A stretch of DNA of 9,151 nucleotides from JAAYBT01 sp964404395 (GCA_964404395.1 CAYOKA010000093.1:1-9151), one strand, 5' to 3'; shown: positions 1-6,378, counted from the first letter of the stretch. The notes: generated from the sequence alone by a model not told the origin. Numbers and translations: made by a program.

Positions 1-683
1 AATATGTATGTTTTTCGTCTTGCTTTGGAATCTAGACTCAATGTAGTGCGAGGCTTCAGAGTAGTTATTTCCTTGAAATCAGACAACCTTTCGTTCCAGA
101 ATTTTATATCAGATTTGAACCTTGCCGATTCAAAATAGTCTTTTTCTCTTAAAATAAAATCTATATAGGATGGTTTCTTTGATAAATCAATCTCGTCGCC
201 ATTTTTCAATTTGGAATAATACTCGACTATGCTGTTCCCAACTATACTCATAGACCATGCATCTGAAATCAAATGATGCATTTTTACAAAAAAGCCGCCA
301 ACATTTTCACTGATTTTTATCAAATCAAAATGAAACAGGTCGCTATTCAGTAGAACAAACGGTTCTCTAGACCTAGCTTGATCCCAGGCAAACAGTTCTT
401 CATCAGATGAATTGCTGAAATCGATAAATTCCAGCTCTTTGTATACATAATCAGAAACATATTGGTATGGCTCATTGTCTTTTTCTGTGAATCTAAATCG
501 AATAGCATCATTCTTCTCAATCAGCAGATTCACAGCCTTTTCCAATATGCAATAATCAATATCCCCCTGCAATTTCAACGTTGCTGCAATAGTGCCTATA
601 CTGGTACCAGGATATAGCTTCTCAGTATACCATATACCCCTCTGTGGATGAGTAAGTGGATAATACTCGATATCACATCGCAT
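1..683 (-). CDS. Non-ribosomal peptide synthetase, N-terminal part (condensation domain), cut by the left edge
   Basis: This is the first 227 codons of a reading frame that stays open to the left edge, so the gene is partial. It begins with a condensation (C) domain, which forms the peptide bond between carrier-protein-bound substrates in an NRPS. Seen directly: PLTHPQRGIWYTEKLYPGTS at residues 9-28 (C1 motif), EKNDAIRFRF at 56-65 (C2 region), HHLISDAW at 136-143 (C3 active site, usually HHxxxDG) and SYIDFILREKDYF beyond it. Residue H137 would be the catalytic histidine. The ATG at 683 has GGGGTG six bases upstream and a strong promoter about 60 bases further up. A full C domain has about 430-450 residues, so roughly half is visible, and any adenylation and carrier domains lie outside the window. 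Starting with a C domain suggests either a lipid-accepting starter module or a subunit fed by an upstream synthetase; the sequence does not decide. It is clearly more A/T-rich than mutS2. Confidence 0.9.
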   Translation of the reverse strand, partial: MRCDIEYYPLTHPQRGIWYTEKLYPGTSIGTIAATLKLQGDIDYCILEKAVNLLIEKNDAIRFRFTEKDNEPYQYVSDYVYKELEFIDFSNSSDEELFAWDQARSREPFVLLNSDLFHFDLIKISENVGGFFVKMHHLISDAWSMSIVGNSIVEYYSKLKNGDEIDLSKKPSYIDFILREKDYFESARFKSDIKFWNERLSDFKEITTLKPRTTLSLDSKARRKTYI

Positions 684-689
684 GACTAA

Positions 690-695
690 CACCCC
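690..695 (-). promoter_or_regulatory. Ribosome binding site of the NRPS gene
   Basis: GGGGTG lies six bases upstream of the ATG at 683 and supports that start. The first residues (MRCDIEYYPLTHPQ) also match where C-domain NRPS proteins normally begin. Confidence 0.6.
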
Positions 696-743
696 GTTAT
701 CTTTAGTAAAATACATAAATAAGCTACATAAAACACCTTTAAT

Positions 744-756
744 CAATATTATATTG
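744..756. repeat. 13-base palindrome over the NRPS -10 box
   Basis: CAATAT-T-ATATTG reads the same on both strands, with a single central base, and covers the predicted TATAAT. A repressor bound here would block the promoter. A/T-only palindromes of this size are common by chance in such DNA, so an operator role is only a suggestion. Confidence 0.35.
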
Positions 757-776
757 TTTTTTTAAACTGAACACAA
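748..776 (-). promoter_or_regulatory. Candidate sigma-A promoter of the NRPS gene
   Basis: On the minus strand TTGTGT (771-776) is followed after exactly 17 bases by a perfect TATAAT (748-753). Transcription would start near 741 and give a leader of about 58 bases before the ATG at 683. The -35 box matches the consensus only in its TTG, but the -10 box and spacing are ideal and the surroundings are A/T-rich. The NRPS gene can therefore be expressed independently of mutS2 upstream. No convincing terminator separates the two genes, so some read-through is possible. Confidence 0.65.
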
Positions 777-826
777 GAGCTAATTGTGAAATTTTGGTTA
801 AATTTATAAAAAAGTGCTAATTTAAA

Positions 827-3211
827 TCATTTAAGCGAAACTATTGTAACACCGGATTCTCCCTCGCCATATTTGCCAAGCCTGTAGCCGCTTACATGGC
901 TACTGTTCTTTAGAAACTGGTGCACTCCATTGCGTAGCACACCGGTGCCCTTCCCATGGATAATGGTAACCTCGTGAAGTCCGGCAATAGCGGCGTCGTC
1001 CAAATATTTGCTCAGAACCAGCACAGCTTCATCCACATTTGTTCCCCTTATATCGATTTGAGGCGAAACACTCATAGCTTTTGAAATACCAATCCTGCCG
1101 GCCCCTATCTTTTCTATTTCTTGCGCCTGCTCGTCTATGAGCTTTAGGTTTGTGATGTGCACATTTATTTTCATTATTCCGGCCTGTACCAACACTTCCT
1201 TGTCATTATTCGGAGCGGTCAGAACGGTTCCCTTTTTGTTTAGATTTACAATCAGCACACTATCCCCCGGCTTCAAATTCTCGGGAGGCTTAATGTAGCC
1301 TTGCCTCGGAAACAGGCTCTCGGTAAGCGAGCCCTCCAGTTGGCCTATGTTGTTCCTCAGCTTAGCCTTCACCTCTTCAGCGGCCCTGTTTCTGGCTACC
1401 TCATCCTGCTCCTTTGCGGCGCGCTTCGTGTCCTCAAGTATGCCCTCCGCATCCTGCTTAGCGCCAAGCAGAATCCCTCTGGCTTCTTCACGAGCCTCAC
1501 GCAGCAGCTTCTCCTTTTGCATAGATAATTTCTGCTTCTGTCCCTCCAGCTCTTTTTTTAAGGTTTCGATTTCAAGCCGATATTTTTCAGCCTGGAGTCT
1601 TTCTTTTTCAGAATCGCTGCGATTCTTTTCGATAGTCATCAGAACATCTTCAAATTCTATCTCCTCACCTGATAAAAACTCTTTGGCTTTCTCGAGGATA
1701 TCCTCCTGCAGGCCAAGCCTTCTTGATATGGCAAATGCATTACTCTTTCCGGGAACTCCGATAAGCAGGTTGTAGGTAGGCCTCAGCGTTTCCACATCAA
1801 ATTCGCAGCAGGCATTTTCAACGCCCCGGGTAGTCAATGCATAAACCTTAAGCTCACTGTAGTGGGTCGTGGCCACTGTGACAGCTCCTATCCCATGCAG
1901 CCTCTCCAGTATTGCCATGGCCAGTGCTGCGCCCTCTGTTGGGTCGGTACCTGCCCCAAGCTCATCAAAGAGCACTAAGGAATTCTCATCAGCTTCTGTA
2001 ATTATTTTTACAATGTTGGTCATGTGGGATGAAAATGTACTCAGACTCTGCTCTATGCTCTGCTCGTCTCCTATGTCGGCGTATACTTTGTCAAATACAC
2101 CCAATTCCGTCCCATCGGCAGCCGGAACATGAAGCCCTGCCTGTGCCATCAGCGTGAACAGCCCCAATGTTTTTAATGTAACAGTCTTACCCCCTGTATT
2201 AGGGCCGGTAACCACAAGGGTATTAAAGCTGCCCCCTACCCACAAATTAATCGGCACAACTGTTTTACTGTCCAGCAGAGGGTGCCTGCCTTTCTTTATA
2301 TTCACCTTTTTCTCATGATTCAGCTTCGGGCAAACACAGTTCAAATCAAGGCTCAGCTTTGCCTTGGCAAATGCAAAATCCAGGTCGGCAAAGATCGCAA
2401 CATTAGCCTTCAGTGGTTCCAGAATTTCATAAACATCCGCTGTCAATTCATGCAATATCCGCTCAATTTCCAGCTGCTCCTTTGCTCTCAACTGCTTTAT
2501 ACTGTTATTAGCCTCCACTACGGCCATGGGTTCCACGTACAAGGTTGCGCCGCTGGCCGATGAGTCATGTACCAGACCCGGCACATCATTTTTGTATTCA
2601 GCCTTGACAGGGATGACATAACGGTCGCCCCTGAGCGTAACAATAGATTCCTGCATCATTTTCTGATATTTTGAAGAACGAGTCATACTGTCGAGCTTTT
2701 CCTTGATAGAGTTCTGCTGTTCTTTAATCTGCCTTCTGATACGTGATAGAGTATTGCTTGCGCTATCAGCAATTTCTTCCTCGCTTACAATGGCCATGTT
2801 AATTTTGTCTTCTACACGCTTATTCGAAGTAATCGATGCAATAAGCCCGCTGATACGGTTGGCCTCATCCAGCCCCTTCGAATCGGCTGAGGCTGAATAG
2901 TTCTTGATGTTTCTTGCTGCACGCAACGTATCAGCTATGCTAAGCAGCTCCCCAGGGTTCAACATTGAGCCTATCTCCACTCTTTTCAAGCTGCTGCGTA
3001 TATCGCGCAATCCACCAAGGGGCGGGTTACCGCGCCGCAATACAAAATTCGTAGCATCAGTAGTCTCCCTGAGCCTTTCTGATACAATCGAATAATTGCT
3101 GTCGGGCGCCAGTTCATTGGCAATCTCCTTGCCAAGCTCCGATACACATAGGCCGGAAAGCCTTTTTATCATTTTGTCAAATTCCAATGTTTTTATCGCT
3201 CTGTTATTCAT
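827..3211 (-). CDS. mutS2: Endonuclease MutS2 with Smr domain
   Basis: This is a full-length (794 aa) MutS2, a cytoplasmic ATPase of the MutS family that lacks the mismatch-recognition domain. Members have been linked to suppression of homologous recombination and, in Bacillus subtilis, to splitting collided ribosomes. Seen in order: helical core or clamp region 1-300; Walker A TGPNTGGKT 335-343; STFSSHM 391-397; Walker B LVLFDELGAGTDPTEG 412-427 with D416 and E417; TTHYSELK 448-455 with the switch histidine H450; a charged coiled coil about 515-630; a KOW-like beta segment about 645-690; and a C-terminal Smr domain 718-794 with IDIRG 719-723 and HGKGTG 752-757. The start MNNRAIKTLEFDK is typical of the family. 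The ribosome binding site is weak: the nearest GGGGAG lies about 20 bases upstream, so translation probably couples to the membrane-protein gene ending 13 bases before. All ATPase motifs are intact. It appears to be the last gene of the pgsA-mutS2 run. Confidence 0.97.
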   Translation of the reverse strand: MNNRAIKTLEFDKMIKRLSGLCVSELGKEIANELAPDSNYSIVSERLRETTDATNFVLRRGNPPLGGLRDIRSSLKRVEIGSMLNPGELLSIADTLRAARNIKNYSASADSKGLDEANRISGLIASITSNKRVEDKINMAIVSEEEIADSASNTLSRIRRQIKEQQNSIKEKLDSMTRSSKYQKMMQESIVTLRGDRYVIPVKAEYKNDVPGLVHDSSASGATLYVEPMAVVEANNSIKQLRAKEQLEIERILHELTADVYEILEPLKANVAIFADLDFAFAKAKLSLDLNCVCPKLNHEKKVNIKKGRHPLLDSKTVVPINLWVGGSFNTLVVTGPNTGGKTVTLKTLGLFTLMAQAGLHVPAADGTELGVFDKVYADIGDEQSIEQSLSTFSSHMTNIVKIITEADENSLVLFDELGAGTDPTEGAALAMAILERLHGIGAVTVATTHYSELKVYALTTRGVENACCEFDVETLRPTYNLLIGVPGKSNAFAISRRLGLQEDILEKAKEFLSGEEIEFEDVLMTIEKNRSDSEKERLQAEKYRLEIETLKKELEGQKQKLSMQKEKLLREAREEARGILLGAKQDAEGILEDTKRAAKEQDEVARNRAAEEVKAKLRNNIGQLEGSLTESLFPRQGYIKPPENLKPGDSVLIVNLNKKGTVLTAPNNDKEVLVQAGIMKINVHITNLKLIDEQAQEIEKIGAGRIGISKAMSVSPQIDIRGTNVDEAVLVLSKYLDDAAIAGLHEVTIIHGKGTGVLRNGVHQFLKNSSHVSGYRLGKYGEGESGVTIVSLK

Positions 3212-3224
3212 AAAGGTAACAACT

Positions 3225-3752
3225 TCACTCTCCCCGGTTCAACTTTGGTCTTATTCTAGCTTTATAATAGTTTATAAACAGACTATAGACAATATCATAT
3301 AATAAGAAAATTACTTCCACTGCAATAATTGCAAGAAACCAGGGTAGCTTCACAGCAACACTGTAACCAAAGATCTCGCTGGCTAAGAGCACTAGCAGCC
3401 CTAAACAAATATTAAAATAAACTAATTTGATTGCAAATTCTATCATAATTTTGTCTAGTTTTTCAATATAGTATTTCACAATCCCGTATAGGCCGAAAAA
3501 GAGAGCATAGGGCAGAATTCCAAGCTTATTAGGCAATAATATCAACCCAAGAAGGCTCGTAGCCACATAAAATATCCAGGCCGCCTTCACGCCGCTTTCA
3601 ATAATTGAAATGGTAACAAAAAAAGAGCTTAATGCATATAATGAAATCTTGTTTGTGGGAAGAACGACCGCCAAAACAAGACATATAACAGCAAGAGCTC
3701 CAAGAATACCGTTCAAAGCGATTTTCTTTGTTTTTAACCTATCCGCCTTCAT
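3225..3752 (-). CDS. Small polytopic membrane protein, function unknown
   Basis: I do not recognise this 175-residue protein with certainty. With residue 1 at the ATG at 3752, hydrophobic stretches lie at about 11-31, 36-52, 56-74, 78-95, 103-123 and 135-163, so five or six membrane helices are likely. The N terminus is short and basic (MKADRLKTKK) and the C terminus is basic (KARIRPKLNRG), both probably cytoplasmic. The first helix begins ALNGILGALA, which recalls substrate-binding (S) components of ECF vitamin transporters, but no substrate motif is evident and this is weak. The frame also allows a TTG one codon earlier (3755). The ATG is preferred because GGAGG lies six bases before it, against three for the TTG. 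The gene lies about 36 bases after the J-domain gene and 13 bases before mutS2, so it is probably in the same operon. Confidence 0.75.
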   Translation of the reverse strand: MKADRLKTKKIALNGILGALAVICLVLAVVLPTNKISLYALSSFFVTISIIESGVKAAWIFYVATSLLGLILLPNKLGILPYALFFGLYGIVKYYIEKLDKIMIEFAIKLVYFNICLGLLVLLASEIFGYSVAVKLPWFLAIIAVEVIFLLYDIVYSLFINYYKARIRPKLNRGE

Positions 3753-3757
3753 CAATA

Positions 3758-3763
3758 CCCTCC
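3758..3763 (-). promoter_or_regulatory. Ribosome binding site that decides the membrane-protein start
   Basis: GGAGGG on the minus strand is followed by TATTG and then ATG. Measured from GGAGG, the gap is six bases to the ATG at 3752 but only three to the preceding in-frame TTG at 3755. This favours the ATG. Confidence 0.7.
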
Positions 3764-3788
3764 ACTATTTCCTTAACAAAGTACATTT

Positions 3789-4418
3789 TCAGCAACAGGC
3801 GATAAGGTCGCCGCCCGCACATTCGCAGCAACAGTCTGCACACCATAGGAACTGGCACACCTGGCAAAAAGTGTCTTGCCGGCTGTTATAGCCCATGTTA
3901 TGGGAGTTTGACCTGTATGCCCTATTTGAATTTTGCATGCTATTTAGTGCGCTTCTGTATTCATAATTTGTAGGATCCATATTAACAGCCCTTTGAATGT
4001 GAGTATAGGCCTCGTCATACCAGCCTTTGCGCATAAAAATCAGGCCCTTTAGATAAAACCAGGGCGCAGAATTGTCACGTCGTTTATCCAGCATATCTTC
4101 AGCCAAATTAACATTTCCCGTGTTGATATGGGATTTGACCTGGTTGTAAAAACCATTGCTGCCCTGACCGCTCCAACTACCGCTATTGCCGCCGGCTCTG
4201 CTTCTTCCATAGGATGTATTCTGCCTTGAGCTGTTATTCTTCATCAAATAATCATAGGCCTCGTTGACCTCTCTCAGCTTTTCCTCAGCCAGCTTTGACA
4301 GCGGATTGTTCTGATATTGATCAGGATGGTATTTCTTTACCATATCTCTGTATGCTCTTTTAATCTCGTCCTCGCTAGCGCCTTCTTTTATTCCAAGAAC
4401 TTCATACGGATTCCCCAA
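3789..4418 (-). CDS. J-domain (DnaJ-like) protein with TPR segment and cysteine-rich C-terminal tail
   Basis: This 209-residue protein is not canonical DnaJ. Residues 3-60 form a J domain (NPYEVLGIKEGASEDEIKRA, then the HPD signature at 31-33), which stimulates the ATPase of an Hsp70 such as DnaK. Residues 62-88 are a Gly/Ser/Asn-rich linker. Residues about 89-155 form a TPR-like helical segment (LKGLIFMRKGWYDEAYTHI at 123-141, then DPTNYEY). The last 25 residues hold nine cysteines: C185, C188, C193, C196, C197, C198, C200, C208 and C209. There is no central DnaJ zinc finger and no classical C-terminal substrate domain, so it is probably a specialised co-chaperone whose tail binds metal or a partner. 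The start is a TTG inside the 3' end of the DUF5685 gene (17-base overlap), so translation is probably coupled. MGNPYEVLG is a normal J-domain beginning, and no in-frame ATG lies nearby. Confidence 0.88.
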   Translation of the reverse strand: MGNPYEVLGIKEGASEDEIKRAYRDMVKKYHPDQYQNNPLSKLAEEKLREVNEAYDYLMKNNSSRQNTSYGRSRAGGNSGSWSGQGSNGFYNQVKSHINTGNVNLAEDMLDKRRDNSAPWFYLKGLIFMRKGWYDEAYTHIQRAVNMDPTNYEYRSALNSMQNSNRAYRSNSHNMGYNSRQDTFCQVCQFLWCADCCCECAGGDLIACC

Positions 4419-5289
4419 TTTGTTTGCAACTCCCTATTCCAAGAATTTTTTCCGTTTTTCCGATCATCCCAACATAAATTATGTTCTCTAGTATTGCTCT
4501 ATTTATTTTCAGATTCAGCAATTCATATGCTCCCGCTATCTGATTGAGTGAATAAGTCAGGTTAAATTCTGTTTTATCACGTATTTCCCTTTTGAATTCA
4601 TCTATGTCCCCACCATCGTATTTGTACTGATAAAGTAATGGGTTGTAGCTCTTCTCCTTAATGTCTTTCTCAAGGTCATCATAGGCATCAAGCAAATATA
4701 TCCATTTGCCCAAATTGTAGCCAATCCATCTGAGAATCTGCTCTGTATTATCCTCGTCACAAAGAGGTTCATATGCAATGACCTCTTCCATTAGCTTTGC
4801 GAAAGGTTCTGCCGCCATATCCATCGATGCACATTTCTCTTCTTCCAAGGCTACCAGATCCCTTAGCCTCTCTTCCATAATAGCGCACTTAGCAGCATAT
4901 TGCTTTCTTATTTTTTTGAATACTCTTCGAAGCGCCATCATCGCTGCTACCGGTGCGATAGCGCCATCATCGCGTTTTTTATCTTCCAAATTATAATACG
5001 CCAGCAAAATATTAATGTCTGAGGCGTAATCAACAATTGCACTACCTTCAATCATATGCCTTTTTTCAAGAGGATGTGCAGGGCAGCGTTTCCCTATAAA
5101 TTTGCAACGCTCATTTGCCACTGCAGATAGCAAAACTGCCAAAAAGGTAGAATCATAATTCAATGTCAACCGCTTCAGTTGACCGTGCCTTTTACCGATT
5201 GACCTGCATACTCCACAGTAATAAGCTCTGAAAAGCTCGTAGTCTTTTATTTTCAATTCCGGCTTGTCCGGAACAATATACCCAAACAT
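4402..5289 (-). CDS. DUF5685 family protein
   Basis: This 295-residue protein matches my memory of the DUF5685 family, which has no established function. It looks soluble and largely helical. The N terminus carries YYCGVCRSIGKRHG (23-36) and then ERCKFIGKRCPAHPLEKRH (60-78), giving C25, C28, C62 and C69 with nearby histidines, a plausible metal or Fe-S site. Two helices end in acidic clusters: INILLAYYNLEDKKRDD (92-108) and WIYLLDAYDDLEKDIKEKSY (196-215). The second, with D201, D204, D205 and D209, resembles the aspartate-rich motifs of class I isoprenoid synthases; this is my inference, not a family assignment. The ATG at 5289 is three bases after the pgsA stop, with only a weak AGAAG-type ribosome binding site, and the 3' end overlaps the J-domain gene by 17 bases. 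Pairing with a J-protein suggests that folding or cofactor loading needs a dedicated co-chaperone. Confidence 0.8.
   Translation of the reverse strand: MFGYIVPDKPELKIKDYELFRAYYCGVCRSIGKRHGQLKRLTLNYDSTFLAVLLSAVANERCKFIGKRCPAHPLEKRHMIEGSAIVDYASDINILLAYYNLEDKKRDDGAIAPVAAMMALRRVFKKIRKQYAAKCAIMEERLRDLVALEEEKCASMDMAAEPFAKLMEEVIAYEPLCDEDNTEQILRWIGYNLGKWIYLLDAYDDLEKDIKEKSYNPLLYQYKYDGGDIDEFKREIRDKTEFNLTYSLNQIAGAYELLNLKINRAILENIIYVGMIGKTEKILGIGSCKQIGESV
4430..4435 (-). promoter_or_regulatory. Ribosome binding site for the TTG start of the J-domain gene
   Basis: AGGGAG on the minus strand lies 11 bases before the TTG at 4418, inside the DUF5685 coding sequence. The spacing is a little long. Together with the rare start codon and the 17-base overlap, this points to low-efficiency or translationally coupled initiation. 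Confidence 0.5.
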
Positions 5290-5292
5290 CTT

Positions 5293-5847
5293 TTAACTTC
5301 TTTCGGTATTTTGCTGCCTGATTTTTATATATGTTCTCGCATACATAAAAAGCGCAAACAATGACATCATTACAGCAAACACAAAAAATACCCTGTTAAA
5401 TGAGGCACCCAAAATGCTCCAACGGCCGAAGGGTTCATTAAACAGCATAAGAACAATAGCCAGATAGAAAATTACCGTGGTCAATTTCCCGTACCAGCTG
5501 GCGGATACAACATGATCATTCTTTTTATATAAAAGCAGCGTTCCAAGAGCCATCAATGCTTCCTTTACAATGATGATAATGAGTAATCCCACAGGCACTA
5601 ATCCCAAAACATAGGTCAATATAAACAGTGCTGTTAGCTGCATAAGCTTATCAGCCATCGGATCGGCTATCTTCCCCCAAGAGGTCACAAGGTTGTATTT
5701 TCTGGCGATATAGCCATCCAACACGTCAGTGAGCCCTCCTGCAAGAAACAGTATCACAGCAATAACAAACTGACGAGTGCATAGGTAATAACCAAAAACC
5801 GGTATGATTGCAAAACGCACCAATGTCAGAAAATTAGGAAAGTTCAT
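5293..5847 (-). CDS. pgsA: CDP-diacylglycerol--glycerol-3-phosphate 3-phosphatidyltransferase
   Basis: This integral membrane enzyme joins CDP-diacylglycerol and glycerol-3-phosphate to make phosphatidylglycerophosphate, the committed step to phosphatidylglycerol and cardiolipin. The CDP-alcohol phosphotransferase signature is complete in residues 41-66: D41, D44-G45, A48-R49, G58, D62 and D66. The N terminus MNFPNFLTLVRF is typical of PgsA, and hydrophobic segments before and after the motif fit the usual six-helix fold. At 184 aa it has normal length. The ATG at 5847 is preceded by AGGCGGTGA, one mismatch from the ideal AGGAGGTGA. It is the first gene of a tightly packed run leading to mutS2. 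A CDP-alcohol transferase with another acceptor cannot be excluded by motif alone, but length and N terminus favour PgsA. Confidence 0.92.
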   Translation of the reverse strand: MNFPNFLTLVRFAIIPVFGYYLCTRQFVIAVILFLAGGLTDVLDGYIARKYNLVTSWGKIADPMADKLMQLTALFILTYVLGLVPVGLLIIIIVKEALMALGTLLLYKKNDHVVSASWYGKLTTVIFYLAIVLMLFNEPFGRWSILGASFNRVFFVFAVMMSLFALFMYARTYIKIRQQNTERS

Positions 5848-5867
5848 GATTCACCGCCTACATTTTA

Positions 5868-5896
5868 TTAATAAACAGTTTACCATACACTCACAA
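5868..5896 (-). promoter_or_regulatory. Weak candidate promoter before pgsA
   Basis: TTGTGA (5891-5896) and TATTAA (5868-5873) are 17 bases apart on the minus strand, each with four of six consensus bases. The predicted start near 5861 would leave barely any leader ahead of the ribosome binding site at 5851-5859, which counts against it. Read-through from the thioesterase gene is the alternative. Confidence 0.25.
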
Positions 5897-5903
5897 TATT
5901 GTG
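5892..5903. repeat. 12-base perfect palindrome upstream of pgsA
   Basis: CACAATATTGTG is a perfect inverted repeat in the 82-base gap between the thioesterase and pgsA genes. It overlaps the candidate -35 box, so it could be an operator. No known regulator is assigned. Confidence 0.35.
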
Positions 5904-5929
5904 CAATGTACGCAGCAAAAAAAGCAATA

Positions 5930-6355
5930 CTATTGTCTTCTTTGAGTAGCTTCTCCAATCATATCAAATATCTCAGGTCTGAATTTCTTTATATTGACAG
6001 GCTTCAGGCTGCTGTCCGTCCAGCAATGCATTGTCTCGCCTTCTGTAATGGGCTTGTCGGAGCCCGCTTTGAAGACTTCATAATGAAACAGAAGCCTGGT
6101 TCCCGTACAGTCCTTAATACTTGTTTTTACAATGATCTCATCCTCATATCTGGCAAAGCCCTTAAAAGTACATTTCAATTCCAGCAGAGGCAGCATGGCT
6201 CCATTTTCCTCAATCTTCGAATATGGCAATCCCATCTTTCTGATGAAATCCGTTCTGCCCGCCTCAAACCAAACAGCGTAGTTTGAATGGTGAACTACAC
6301 CCATCTGATCCGTTTCGGCATATCTTACAATAAAGGATGTTTGGGATATGAACAT
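5930..6355 (-). CDS. Acyl-CoA thioesterase, YbgC/FadM-like hotdog fold (4HBT)
   Basis: This 141-residue protein has the length and opening of the YbgC/FadM branch of 4-hydroxybenzoyl-CoA-type thioesterases, cytoplasmic enzymes that hydrolyse acyl-CoA or acyl-carrier thioesters. The signature RYAETDQMGVVHHSNYAVWF (11-30) holds D16, the expected catalytic aspartate, followed by H22-H23 and E31-R34 on the hotdog helix. The remainder (LELKCTFKGFARYEDEIIV, LLFHYEVF) fits the beta strands of the fold. The ATG at 6355 has an ideal GGAGG six bases upstream. The substrate cannot be read from the sequence. The neighbouring pgsA suggests a housekeeping role around membrane lipids. An intrinsic terminator lies only about 25 bases before the start codon, so expression may depend on read-through. 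Confidence 0.88.
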   Translation of the reverse strand: MFISQTSFIVRYAETDQMGVVHHSNYAVWFEAGRTDFIRKMGLPYSKIEENGAMLPLLELKCTFKGFARYEDEIIVKTSIKDCTGTRLLFHYEVFKAGSDKPITEGETMHCWTDSSLKPVNIKKFRPEIFDMIGEATQRRQ

Positions 6356-6378
6356 TTTAAACCTCCAATTTGTGTTTT

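Noticed and set aside
719..723. IDIRG in place of LDLHG in the Smr domain of MutS2 as an anomaly (residues 719-723 of the protein, not window positions)
   Set aside because: MutS2 proteins commonly carry an LDLRG-type motif here, so this conservative form is normal.
795..826. A terminator after mutS2
   Set aside because: The only inverted repeat found (TTAAATT with AATTTAA) is pure A/T, has a 14-base loop and no following T run.
1347..1775. A 142-codon plus-strand frame opposite mutS2
   Set aside because: It lies antisense to the conserved coiled-coil region of mutS2 and its Ser/Phe-rich translation matches no family; it is a reverse-strand shadow. Other plus-strand frames within mutS2 were dismissed for the same reason.
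3789..3791. TGA after the terminal Cys-Cys of the J-protein as a selenocysteine codon
   Set aside because: The frame beyond it leads into the ribosome binding site of the next gene, and no selenocysteine insertion hairpin is evident; it is an ordinary stop.
5917..5943. A possible terminator after the thioesterase stop (CAAT-AGT-ATTG followed by CTTTTTTT)
   Set aside because: The stem is only four A/T-rich pairs with a three-base loop unless wobble pairs and the T run itself are drawn into the stem, so it is too weak to call.
5804..6286. A 160-codon plus-strand frame across the thioesterase gene and the pgsA gap
   Set aside because: It is antisense to a clear hotdog thioesterase, starts inside pgsA, and its translation shows no domain.
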